From positions 22,670,001 to 22,734,000 of the forward strand of contig OZ005606.1 of the NCBI GenBank assembly GCA_963930655.1: a DNA stretch of 64,000 nt, given 5' to 3'. Below, in pieces: positions 47,079 to 57,354 of the stretch. The notes below the pieces were generated by a model. It ran no database searches. It was not told where the DNA came from and saw only the letters and a list, made by a program, of their open reading frames with translations. The translations under genes and the position numbers were made by a program. Every line of letters begins with the position of its first letter. Position 1 is the first letter of the stretch. The stretch comes from Myrica gale (Eukaryota; Streptophyta; Magnoliopsida; Fagales; Myricaceae).

Positions 47079-47820
47079 CAGGGCGGAAGCAGGGGAGGGC
47101 GAAGGGTGGCGGCCGACACCAATTGCTCCCAAAAAATTACATGTATTTTTTAAATAGAAGATGGTCTAGGCCCGATACCTATAAGCCCATGCCAACTTGA
47201 GAGACCCCCATTAGGTCCTAGACGACCTGGGCCCGATCCCCATCAGGCCGAGGCCGTTTTTATTTTGCTTACAGGCACTCTTTTTTTTTAAAAAGAGGAA
47301 AATTGCGTCTCACTCTCAAACTCAGCCCCTGCCCGACAACAACACTTAGCCCTCCTCTCTCTCATTCTATTTCTCTGATTCTCTCAGCCCCGACAGCCAC
47401 GGCTTTCTCTCTGCTCGTTGCCCACAGGCCACCGCCGAGAGAGTATTTTCTGCGACCGCAACCGTTGAGAGGGTATTTTTTTGCGATGAAGATCATCAAG
47501 AGTGATTTGCGTAATAAGATGAAAGATGATTGGGTGAATGATTGCATGGTGGTATACATCGAGCATGAAAATTTTAAAACTATTGAGAACGAAACCATTT
47601 TTGCAATATTTTCAGAAAATGCAGATGCATAGGATCCAATTATCACCTCTCAGTAGCAGTACATAGTATGATATATGTATTTCAATATTTTTAATGTTTT
47701 TCGTCTTTAATTTTCATTATTGTAATTCTAAGACACTTTTTGCATTATGAATGAATTTTTTTTTGTTATTTCGCCTTTAAAGTTCGACACCCTTGGGTAT
47801 TAATCTTGGTTCCGCCACTG
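47079..47820 (+). mobile_element. Deleted hAT element of the ZMYM1/TTF-type family
   Basis: The ends read CAGGGCGGAAGCAGGG and, reversed, CAGTGGCGGAACCAAG. Flanks CCCATATG and CCTATATA are consistent with a diverged 8-bp TSD. The 3' half matches the element at 40482-41995 in structure, both ending a transposase remnant and then 'ttttgtgtttttagtc' or 'tttaatgtttttcgtc'-type sequence. Only 742 bp remain. Confidence 0.75.
47425..47680 (+). pseudogene. hAT transposase C-terminal remnant (ZMYM1-like)
   Basis: The plus strand reads TAERVFSATATVERVF, then, in another frame, MKIIKSDLRNKMKDDWVND, and in a third frame FQKMQMHRIQLSPL. These are successive pieces of the hATC dimerisation region of plant MYM/TTF-type hAT transposases, broken by at least two frameshifts and a small internal duplication. 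Confidence 0.75.
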
Positions 47821-49237
47821 CCTATATAGAATGTGTCCACACCATTTGAATCTTAGACTTCACCCACACTATGCATTGAATTGATAGGATGTACATGAAT
47901 TGCATCTGATCATTTTTTTTATAATATCAGGGTAAGATCCATTAGTATTTGGCATGGTTTGTGACAATTTAATATGTAAAGAGATTTAAATGGTAAAGAA
48001 TTAGGATGATTATTGGCTATGTGAAGGCTGTGCAGAGTTTAATAGAGAGTTCGAAGTAGTCTATTGCATAGAGGAATAACATAATTTCTATTTTAAATGA
48101 AAGTGTGCCCGTTTAATATTCTCAGTGTCCTTTGACTTTGAAATACCCCCTTGACCATATAATAGCCTTTTCTGAACCTTTTGCAAATAGACTAGAACAT
48201 TTAATCAAAGACTTTGCAGAGATTCAAGAAAAGCTTCCAAGAAACCCATCTCTAGATTGTACCCTCAGTTCTTGTTGTTGTTTTAGAGTAATTGTTAATC
48301 TGAATGTGAAGATCAGATCTTTGTTCATCATCTCCGTTACGATTGATATTAGATTAGCAAAGGTTGCTGAATTTATAGATCATTGTGTAACCAAGATTGA
48401 GTTTCTAGTGATTCATTTGTTGGACAAGGTCTTTAAGAGTTTTTCTTCCTCGTAGATGTTCAACTTAGAAGTTTCTCTCCGTCAACAATTTCTTGTGTCA
48501 ATTGTGATTGAATTTGTGTTGTTGTTATAGTTTTAGATCTATCTTGTTATTTGCTAATCGTTCTTGTTTAAGTGGTTAAAGATTCTTCACCGTAGTGGAT
48601 TATCAATCTTATTGCAGGAAGATTCAAGGTAAAAGGTAGATCTGGGTAAGAAGTGTAATATGCTCTTATTGTGTTGTGTTTTGATAGAGATTATCTTGTC
48701 GATATATGTTTGTATAATCTGTCAAATCTGGTTTTACGTCATCTAGAGTTTAAAGTAGTTTACTAGAACTTTTCACATTTTTGACAACGTATTTGTTTAG
48801 CTTGTGTTCTGTTGTTTAGCTTGGTCATTTGAAAGCATATGAGACCATCTGAAAAACATCTGAATATATTGCGTTATGTTGGATATTGATTTCATTCATT
48901 GCCATATAGTTCAAAGGGTTGAATATTGTTTTGTAATTCACTGTTCATTGTTTCAGGTGTGTTGAAATTTTTAAAAATCCTATTCACCCCTCTAGATATT
49001 TTGCACTTGTTTGGGTCTAAATTAGATTGTTCAAACAGGATGCACCTTTTGGGTTTCCATTTACGTGGTCTTATGATGAAGATACAGAAGCGCAAAGAGA
49101 ACATTTGAAATGCAGGTTGTCTTCTAGAAAGAACTGCTGCTTCCACTCAGGATGCTGGTTGGCAGATGAGTCATGGATCGGGGATACAACGTTTTGAAAG
49201 TCTATATCACAGTGGAGCAGCACAAAGATCAATCGAC
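47821..49237. other. Intergenic DNA
   Basis: No recognised gene. A T/G-rich stretch (48120-48880) could be decayed retrotransposon. Its right end (49070-49237) is probably the 3' UTR of the RLP24 pseudogene. Confidence 0.4.
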
Positions 49238-50398
49238 TCATTCTTCCATGGTTTGGTTCTCTGCCTGTGCTTGAGAGACCTTGACCTTGATCTTCGGAAG
49301 AGTGAGAGATGGGTCCTCCTTGAGAACAGATGGGGCTTTGACCAAGCTGATGCTCTGCTCTAGCTCCTGTACTGCTTCTCTCATCTCCTGGGCCTTCTTT
49401 CCCTTCTTTCTCCAAATATTTTTCAGTTACATGTTAAATGATACTCATCAAATTTTGAACAAATTATAGGAAGGCGACAAATTACCTCCTCTCAACGTGT
49501 TTGGCCTCCCTCCTTGATCTAACTTTATCGATCGTCTTGATGGCCTTCAGAGTGTTCTCTGTAAGGTTCCTGTCAAATCTTTCTGGCCTGTTACGCTTCC
49601 TCTCAAACTCAAATGTAGAGTCCTGCAAAACAAGGAAATAGTATAAGGAAAAACCACATCACCACCCAATCGTTTCTTGTCTAATCAATGGTTGCCTTAT
49701 ATAGGTAGAAATATTACGATTTTTACATTGAAAGAAGAAACTAAACAAAGCATATTTACCTGTGTCATGTCCTTTCCATGCAGCCGCCTATAAGCCTTGG
49801 TCCATTTCACCTTGCGAGGATTCCTCTTCATCTTGAAATTCTTGTGGCACTTGGATCTACAGAAGCGAAATATCTACAAAAGTATCACCTGTCAAGACAC
49901 TATAGGCACAAAATGGAGAATGTGCTACCAAATGACTTGGGAATTTTAGAAGGCATGCAATTCCAGCTTTAAACCAAAAACAGATGATACTATTCTCATT
50001 TGGGACTCAGAATTTTTGCGAAACAACATCTAAATTTTAAAATAGCCATGAGGTAATTTAAGTTTAATAGGCTTCAATGAAACTTAACCACCAACTTAAA
50101 GATGTACAAATTGGCAGTGATTCCAACTGTGGGAACTTATGCCAGCAGAATGAATTACAAAAGATTCACTACGATATTTGAAACCAAATAGAAGGTAGCA
50201 GCCGTAGATAAGATCATATCAGATGGCCTATATGACAAACAAATACGCAATGAATAGTAAAGCAGCCTAAACATGGCAATAGACAAGAAGAATTCAGAAA
50301 ATATAATTGTCATTCTACCTTCGCATCATTGCCGACAACTGAATACCATGCCCGGGGTAGATAGTGGAGGAGCAAAACCAGCCCTTCTCTATCCTCAT
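49238..50398 (-). pseudogene. Probable ribosome biogenesis protein RLP24, disabled by a 1-base deletion
   Basis: Four minus-strand exons with good splice sites are present: 50398-50319, 49873-49760, 49622-49486 and 49409-49238. Exon 1 starts [20 protein letters not shown], the L24e-type zinc ribbon of RLP24, a nucleolar 60S assembly factor exchanged for eL24. One base is missing in the Phe codon after GIQ: the exon is 80 nt, where 81 keeps the frame. This shifts everything downstream. The first zinc cysteine (CWFC in the family) is Gly here. Exons 2-4 are otherwise open in the family frame ([51 protein letters not shown]) to a normal stop. Introns are kept, so it arose by DNA duplication, not retroposition. 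A sequencing error is the alternative. Confidence 0.85.
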
Positions 50399-50819
50399 CT
50401 TATTCTTGAGCTAAAACCAAATCCAAGTTGCTGAAAGAACAGGTACAGTAATCTCATCTAATAGTGGATATACCGAATGAATAAGGGAGGGACAGCCCCA
50501 TCCAAGCAGCAAATCAAAGCATACGGAACTATAAATGCCATTGACACTCACAAAGTGAAGAACATATCATCGTCAACCATCCAATGATGTGATCATATGG
50601 GAATTAAGTCAAAAATAGTACACAAATTCCAGATAGTCAGATTAAGATTCACAGTACACAAATTCGAAATGAGCAACTGTGCACCGAGCCAATTTCAATT
50701 TCAATTTCAACAGACAACAACTAAGTTCGATTTGAGGCAATTTCAAATAGTACACAAATTCCAAATAGACACAAATTTGATTCAAACAATATTTAAACAA
50801 GGGCTTCGAATCACATTAC

Positions 50820-51050
50820 CTGCACAAATAAGTCTCCTCCTCCGAGCCAATTTCAAACGAACAATAACCTGCACATAAAAGATTAGGGCTTTCAATCCAA
50901 TGAGCTATTGAGCTTAAGAAATACACATCGACATTCGACAAAAACTGGGAAGAGCGAGAGAGAGAGTTAGAGGAATCGTGGGGAAACCGGAAAACTATGA
51001 GTTCGGCAAGAGAGAGAGCCCCTACCCGAACATACAGAGAGACGACGAAG
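50820..51050 (-). other. Probable 5' UTR/promoter of the RLP24 pseudogene
   Basis: The minus strand shows a CT-rich leader (ctctctctctcgctcttccc) followed by donor-like GTGCAG|GTTATT and GTGCAG|GTAATG sites. An acceptor (TTCTTTCAG) lies about 40 bases before the ATG. A further CT-rich exon-like stretch with a GAG|GTGAGG donor is at about 52440-52350 on the same strand and may be an upstream alternative exon. Confidence 0.4.
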
Positions 51051-51059
51051 GCCTTTCAG

Positions 51060-52609
51060 AGTCCCGAGAAGTGAGAGAGACGGCAGTAGAAGAAGAGGCT
51101 AAGGGAGAGTACCGGAACGGATGGGCCATTCCGGTTCCCGTACTCACCGGAATCCAAAATTCGATTCCGGTTCCATTAACAGGCTTAAGGACCAAATTTA
51201 CTTCTGGCCCAAACTGGAAAATCGACTGTTTTTTTTTCCCAATAATGCAGTTTCATAATACTATTTTTAAGCATATCATTCCATCAACAATTGGAAAAAA
51301 AAAATTGCAAATTGTGTCCGATCATTCCATACATTCATTCTATCCGAAAACCACTGTAATGAAGAGAGATTTCATCATTCTGGGAATAGAGGTACAACCC
51401 CCACGTACAAAACATTGAAACCGAAATAGAGATTTCTTCATGCTTTTTAGGAAGTTGGGCAGCTGCAGCTACTCCTAACTGTCCATAAACATGTAAAACT
51501 ACAAGAAAAGGACACAACCATCGAAACATAAGCAAAGAGTGACAATAATCTCGGAATAGAAGGTAAAACAGAGAAAAGGTGAGAAAAAAACAAAGGCAAC
51601 GAGCAAATACAAATTACACTATGACAAGGCAACAAGTAAATACGGATTACACTTCCAGAAATTCCAGATTACACTTCCAGCAAATATCAATTTTATGACA
51701 TGGCAACAAGCAAATACACATTACACTTCTAGCATCTCTAGGCTACGAACTGCTCCAGATGACATTTTTGCTATCTTAGGATACAATTGTTACTTGATAA
51801 TGACATTTTTGCTACCTCAGTGCCACAAGCAAATACAAATTTTTGCTATCTTCTGATTTTCTCATTCTAGCTAAACAACCGATCGATACCATAGATGTTT
51901 TATATATTACTTTTCTGTTTATAGTTTCAAACACCCAAGTCACATATTAAAAATACAATCATCTAACATACTTGAGATTCAGAATTGTTACTTGCAGACT
52001 AGTTAGACATGGTATCATCAGGTCATGGTGCTACTTATCACATTGCCCACTCCATCTAGCACAAAATGTAGACAACCCATGACATATAGAAAATTTATAA
52101 GTATATACGCGGACTGAGCCACTCGATTCACTGAGCTCAAGTTGACTAAAACCGAATACCGAGAAAAAATACACACAAGAAACTAATTGTAATCATAGTC
52201 TATAGTTTGTTCATAATCATTTTTGGATATAGCAGCAACTAATTGCAATCATAATCCCTAAAGCAAATTAAAATCCCCAAATTGAGTGGCTCAAACCCTA
52301 AATCAATTTAAATACAACATTTACAAAACTAAAATTAACAAACCTCACCTCAAGAGAGAGTTGGTGAGAGATTCGGCCACCAAAGATCCAAAACTCAACT
52401 GAAATCCCGCGAGTGAGAGGGGGAGAGAGAGAGAGAGAGATTTTGTAGTGAACCTGGATATGATTGTAATTTTTGTAAATGTCGTAACCGTTTGGATGAA
52501 GAAATATTGAGAGAGAAAAAACAGATTCGAGGCGTCACCCTCCTTTTGACTTGATGAAAATTTCTTTGATAATCTCAATACGAAAAGGACGACCATATAC
52601 AAAGCAAAG
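51060..52609. other. Intergenic DNA
   Basis: No coding sequence was recognised. 51100-51200 has 'ccggttcc' and 'ccggaatcc' repeats similar to those at 56170-56280. A (GA)n run is at 52418-52440. Confidence 0.4.
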
Positions 52610-52623
52610 AGACCCTGACATGG

Positions 52624-53638
52624 TTGACTGTCGTGCAACATCAAAAAAAATTTAATGGTAAAGACTTTTTCTCTCAAAAAAAGAAGTAACACTCACAAAA
52701 CTCTCTGTTTTCTAGCTACCGGAGTTGTCCTTACAGAGGAGGAGGGGAGCTCCGGTTCCTTCACCCCCCTCGTCCTTTTTTCTTCTCCTTTTTCCCTCCC
52801 CCTCTTCCCTTTCTTTCTCTCTGGTCCGGTTGGTTGTGGTTTGGTTGGGTGGTGTTTTGGTTTTCTCTTGCAGGTGGCTTCCAGGCGGTTTTCGGTGCTT
52901 TTCGTCTCCTTTGGACAAGCACGCGCCGACTGGTTGGCCTCAGTACGTCGAGACCGATGCAGCGCCGCTACTCCGGCTCTGAAACGATGGTGCATGTGCA
53001 CGCCGCTCCCCACGCGCCGCCGCTTGTAGCCGCGCATGCGGCCCCTTTCGTTGCTCAAACTCTGTGTTTCTTTCCATATCTAGCCTCTGTGGCTCCTTCC
53101 GCCTCTTATGGGCTGTGGATCTCCACTTCCCGCCACCACGCGCCGCCGCCGCCGCCGATGCCAATCTGGCTAGAGACTTCCGGTCTTCCCCGGGGCTTAT
53201 GTTACGCTTTATAGAAATAAACCCGTTTGGGTCTGTCCCTATGTTTCGGGCTTGTTTTATGTTATGCTTTCACCTGTTAGCCTCTATGTTAATGGCTTGT
53301 TTAGGTTTATTTATGTGTTTTCCTTATGTTTGCAATTACAGCTGGGATTGCAACTTTAGCGTTCGTCTGGGGCTAGCTCGCCAGCTATGTTGGCGGTCCT
53401 TCACCGACAGTTTTTTCACGGATTTTCCTTGTTTCCTAGGGCCGTCGTGCCCTCTCGCTTCGGGCTTCTGTCCCGCCACATCTGAGGACTTTGTGTCCTC
53501 TTTAATAGCCACTTCACTGTTGGCCCCTCCGTTGTCGCTTGTAACGCCCCTTTTGGGTTTTTTCTTTGTTTTTTTAACTTGTAATTTTTGGTTTTTGTAT
53601 TTTTTTCCATATATAAAATTAGCTATTTAACAAAAAAA
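52624..53638 (+). mobile_element. GC-rich ORF-less LINE insertion
   Basis: The insert is flanked by a 14-bp TSD, AGACCCTGACATGG (52610-52623 and 53639-53652), and ends in an A-rich tail (aacaaaaaaaa). Its last ~250 bases match the sequence at 63760-64000 (reverse strand): 'ggcggtccttca', 'tttcacggattttt', 'gtgtcctctttaatagcc', 'cgcttgtaa'. The 5' part resembles the GC-rich 5' region of plant L1-type LINEs, but no ORF1 or reverse transcriptase is present. It is a shortened, possibly spliced or internally deleted copy. Confidence 0.75.
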
Positions 53639-53877
53639 AGACCCTGACATGGGTCTGACTAATAACGTTAAGGGCTAGCCACATGGCTAAATGTAAAGGG
53701 ATAGTTGGCCCACAAGTTTACGACTAATTCGGCTAGGCTAGTTAAAACCAACCAAACATAACTCCACCGCAGGTTTCATCTTCTAACTTCAAATACACAC
53801 TTTTAGAATCCAGCTCGAACAGATACGTAACAAATTTCGGGAGGAAGAGACCTGAGAGAAAGAGAGAGATGGGGATT

Positions 53878-54182
53878 TGATAGGTCCAGTAAGAGCTAAT
53901 GCAAAGTCGATAGAATTCTCTTCAGGTGAGAACAAACCTCAAGTTGTTTGGATAAAAATATGTTTAATTTTTTAATGCTTCAAGCAGAATTTAAATAAAC
54001 AACTACTAACAACTTTCCCTAAACTTAAGACCACAACTTCCTAAAATAAATACACAATAACTTACTGCAAAATATTAGCTAACACATGTAAAACAGTCAA
54101 CAAACACTATGATCAAGTCTTCAACAACCCAGCACTTCTCTCCTTTTACTCCACGTAAAGAAGTTGGGATCGTGGTCTATCA
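53878..54182 (-). repeat. Left LTR of the gag-containing element
   Basis: Direct-repeat partner of 54716-55020. Both contain 'ttcaagcagaatttaaata' and 'tactccacgtaaagaagttg'. Confidence 0.85.
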
Positions 54183-54715
54183 ATACCCGCTTCTTTCAGT
54201 GGATCCTTGTCCTCAAGGTCCACGTGGACTCAACTCAAAAAACTGCCCATGTCACCGTTCGACCATCCTTTGTGTGCTCTCGGCGCATCCATTGCCACCA
54301 TTGCTTGGCTTTACCTTCGAGATGGAATGACTCCAAGAAAACCTTTTGTGCTTCCATAGTGCTTTGATACTCAAATAATAGATCAATGCGGTTGAACCAC
54401 TTAGTAGGGTCATCCCCGGAGTACCTTGAAAACTCGAGCATAGCCATTTTTTATGAAAAAATTTGCAGGTATCCATCTGTGTCGTCTTTATTCTTTGCCT
54501 CTGTGGTGTGAGAACGATCATTGTGGTGATGACTGCTCCCGACGCTGGGAGAAAACAAAGCTTCGGACAAGCAGTTGATCGACGCTTCCAGTTGGTGGAG
54601 TTTGCTATCATCACCAAGCAACATTTGGTGGAAGCGTTCTTGAAGTCTGACAACTCTTGATTCTAAACTCGATTCTCTCTTTGTGAGTGGCCATTGAATC
54701 AGACTTTGATACCAT
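54183..54715 (-). pseudogene. Ty3/gypsy gag fragment
   Basis: Two overlapping minus-strand frames carry parts of a retrotransposon gag domain. The clearer one (54447 down to 54235) reads MAMLEFSRYSGDDPTKWFNR and on through WWQWMRREH. There is no zinc knuckle, protease or reverse transcriptase, so it is not functional. Confidence 0.75.
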
Positions 54716-55020
54716 TGATAGGCCTCAGTCAGCTAATGCAAAGTCGATAGAATTCTCTTCGGATGATAACAAACCTCAAGTTGTTTGGATAAAAATATGC
54801 TTAATTTTATTAACGCTTCAAGCAGAATTTAAATACACAACTACTAACAATTTTTCCTAAACTTAAGACCACAACTTCTTAAAATAAAGACACAATAATT
54901 GACTGCAAAATATTAGCTAACACATGCAAAACAGTCAACAACCACTATGACCAAGTCTTCAACAACTCAACATTTCTCTCCTTTTACTCCACGTAAAGAA
55001 GTTGAGATCGTGGTCTATCA
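54716..55020 (-). repeat. Right LTR of the gag-containing element
   Basis: Direct-repeat partner of 53878-54182, with scattered substitutions. The primer-binding site adjoins its left edge, so this is the 5' LTR of a minus-strand element. Confidence 0.85.
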
Positions 55021-55175
55021 AGATTTTGGACTTAGGGGGCTAGGCGCTGGAGCTAGCGATGGCGGCTGGGAGGAGTTGGGTTGGAACGTTTCGAACTTTC
55101 GATGAAGAAAAGTCTATCTTCTTGTGACCTGGGTCAATTTTTTAATTTGCTTTGAGCCCTGAATTAATTTTAAAA

Positions 55176-56150
55176 GGGTTAAATGCATCCCATACCCCTG
55201 TGGTATTCGAGAATTGTAAATATACCCTTGAGGTAAACAAAGTCATTTTCGTAACCCTGAGGTAAACATCAAGGTCACAATATGCCCCTCCGTTTCAAAC
55301 GGTAAATGCTGACGTGGCAAAAATAGACACGTAAGCACCAATCAGATGATGACACGTCATCTATCAGGAGCATATTTGCAATTTGCGAATACCACAGGGG
55401 CATGTGATGCATTTTAGTTTTTTTTTTTAAAAAAATTAAAATTAATTTTTTTTAAATAGACACGTCAGCACCAATAATATGATGACACATTATCATATTT
55501 ATGTATGCTTTTTATTTTATATTTTAAATTTAATTTAAAAAAAACGAACACAAAACGACTTAGCCTCATTTCCCTTCAACTTAATCCATGTGTTCGTTTG
55601 TATTTTTTTTTCCTTTTTTCATAAATTTTTTAAAAAAACATGCGTAGTTCAAAAAAATACGCACATAATCGAATACAGTGGCTAAGTTGAACTACGCAAG
55701 TTTTTTTTTTAAATTATGTATAAAAAAAAGACAGAAACGAACACATGGGATATGTTGAAGGAAAATTGGGCTAAGTTTTTTTTTAAATAATAATTTATTT
55801 TTAAAATTAAATATGATGATGTGTCATCATATTATTGGTGCTGACGTGTCTATTTAAAAAATAATAATTTTAATGTTTTTTTTTAAAAAAGCTAAAATGC
55901 ATCACATGCCCCTGTGGTATTCGCAAATTGCAAATATACCCCTGAGCGATGACGTGTCATCATCTGATTGGTGTTGGCGTGTCTATTTTTGTCACGTCAG
56001 CATTTACCGTTAGTGTTTCAAACGACACATTAACGGAGGGGCATATTGTGACCTTGATGTTTACCTCAGGGGTATTAAAATGACTTTGTTTACCTCAGGG
56101 GTATATTTGCAATTCGCGAATACCACAGAGGTATGGGATGCATTTAACCC
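55176..56150. mobile_element. 975-bp hairpin (foldback) Mutator-like element
   Basis: The left end GGGTTAAATGCATCCCATAC pairs with the right end GTATGGGATGCATTTAACCC, and the arms pair through almost the whole element (about 480 bp each). Examples are 'cccctgtggtattcg', 'ttgaccttgatgtttacc' and 'gatgacgtgtcatcat'. A perfect 9-bp TSD, ATTTTAAAA, lies at 55167-55175 and 56151-56159. The centre is A/T runs. No ORF is present. Transcripts would fold into a long double strand. Confidence 0.9.
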
Positions 56151-56307
56151 ATTTTAAAAAATAAAAATTCTGTAACGTCGGAATTTCAGGTTCCGATTCC
56201 GCTTATGGAATTTCCCAAATATGAAATATGGTTCTGTTACCAGAATAGACCGGAATCGGAATCAGAATTTCCAGTTTCTCCACTGGATAAAATTCTCACA
56301 AGAGTAA

Positions 56308-56479
56308 GGGTGCGTTTGCACCAAAAATATCACAATATTTTTCACCAACTTACAATAAAATACTACAATATAATCTCTCTCCCATAAAAAATATAAAAAA
56401 TTACCTCTCTTCACTTTTTCACTAAACTCAATACCAACACAAAACTCAATACCAAAAAATTTTCAACACAAACACAACC
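56308..56479. mobile_element. Tourist-like MITE (family A, TAA TSD)
   Basis: The left end GGGTGCGTTTGCACC and right end (reversed) GGTTGTGTTTGTGTTG are flanked by TAA (56305-56307, 56480-56482). The interior matches 61674-61857 closely ('aataaaatactacaatataa', 'cactttttcactaaactc'). Confidence 0.8.
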
Positions 56480-56649
56480 TAAGACGGTTGAGAGCGAAAT
56501 GGGGCGATCGAATGAGGTTGTTTTAGTTAGAATGGGCCGGTTCAGTTTCGGCGGACCGAACACCCAATATCGCGGGGCTAAGCCGACCCATTCGGTTGCT
56601 AACTTTTATGGGCCGAGCGCAGAACCGGGCTGCCCGAGCCTAGTTGCCC

Positions 56650-56885
56650 TCTGTCGGTGTTCTGGGGCTGGGGAGAGCGGCGAGAGACTTGAAAGATTGA
56701 GACTACACGTGGGTGGTCTCAGAGTCTCAAAGAGTGAAAAGTGGACGGTTGTAGAGGAGAGAACATTGCCTTTGATTGAGCGCAGCTGGCCCTGTCGGTG
56801 CTCACATGGGGGCATTGAGTGAAGGAGTTACAAAAGGTGGCTAGGGGATGAATTGATGATCGGCTGTAATCCACCCTAAAATTTG
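56650..56885 (-). promoter_or_regulatory. Diverged duplicate of the Ole e 1-like gene promoter
   Basis: The sequence matches the Ole e 1-like gene's upstream region (36855-37325): 'cggtgttctgg', 'gagagcggcgagagacttga', 'cacgtgggtggtctcagag', 'gtggacggttgtagaggaga', 'gagcgcagctggcc', 'gctcacatgggggcattga', 'taatccaccctaaaatttg'. Compared with the original it lacks about 215 bp between the gagagag leader and the ACACGTGG block and most of the start-codon region. No Ole e 1 coding sequence lies to its left. Confidence 0.8.
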
Positions 56886-57354
56886 TAATGTCCCTTGGAA
56901 CAGGGTTATACTTGCAACCTAGAATTCATGATATCTTTCCGTCACATTTGATCTGTAATATAGACAAAATATTAATATATTTTGAATATCATTTAAACCT
57001 ATAATTGGTGGGCAAAAAGTAATGTTCTCCTTAAGATTTGAGATAATCACGCCAATTCTTTTTAGGCTCAGCCCAACTGACAATATTATGAGCTACAAAG
57101 TTCAGTCATCTATGAAGATATTGGTTTTTCATTTATAAACATAACGAAAAACGAGCAATCTAGAGCATTGAGATTCCTACAAACAAAACTGACGACATAA
57201 ATATGATACGGAGCTTTTCCACCCATTACTTGCAGTCAAATGATGTAACAAAGGAATTGACTTTAACATAGAAAGAATGTTTAGAAAATATTTCGTTCAA
57301 AAGTAGCAAAACTCGCTACCCATAACCAATGAATTGATGCTGCATTTCATAAAA

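Larger units (their letters stand above)
53878..55020 (-). mobile_element. Internally deleted LTR retrotransposon with gag remnant
   Basis: Two 305-bp LTRs (53878-54182 and 54716-55020) start TGATAGG and end GGTCTATCA. On the minus strand the right LTR is followed by TGGTATCAAAGTCTGA, a near match to the initiator-Met tRNA primer site. The flanking bases GGATT and AGATT are a near TSD. The interior minus strand encodes a gag segment (SRYSGDDPTKWFNRIDLLFEY and LEGKAKQWWQW), typical of Ty3/gypsy gag, with frame breaks. No pol is present. Confidence 0.85.

Noticed and set aside
48132..48455. 107-codon plus-strand open frame
   Set aside because: No recognisable domain, no splice or promoter context, and composition like the surrounding T/G-rich DNA. 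Probably chance.
52655..53630. Several overlapping open frames in GC-rich DNA
   Set aside because: They fall inside the retroposed LINE copy. High GC lowers stop frequency and none looks like ORF1 or reverse transcriptase.
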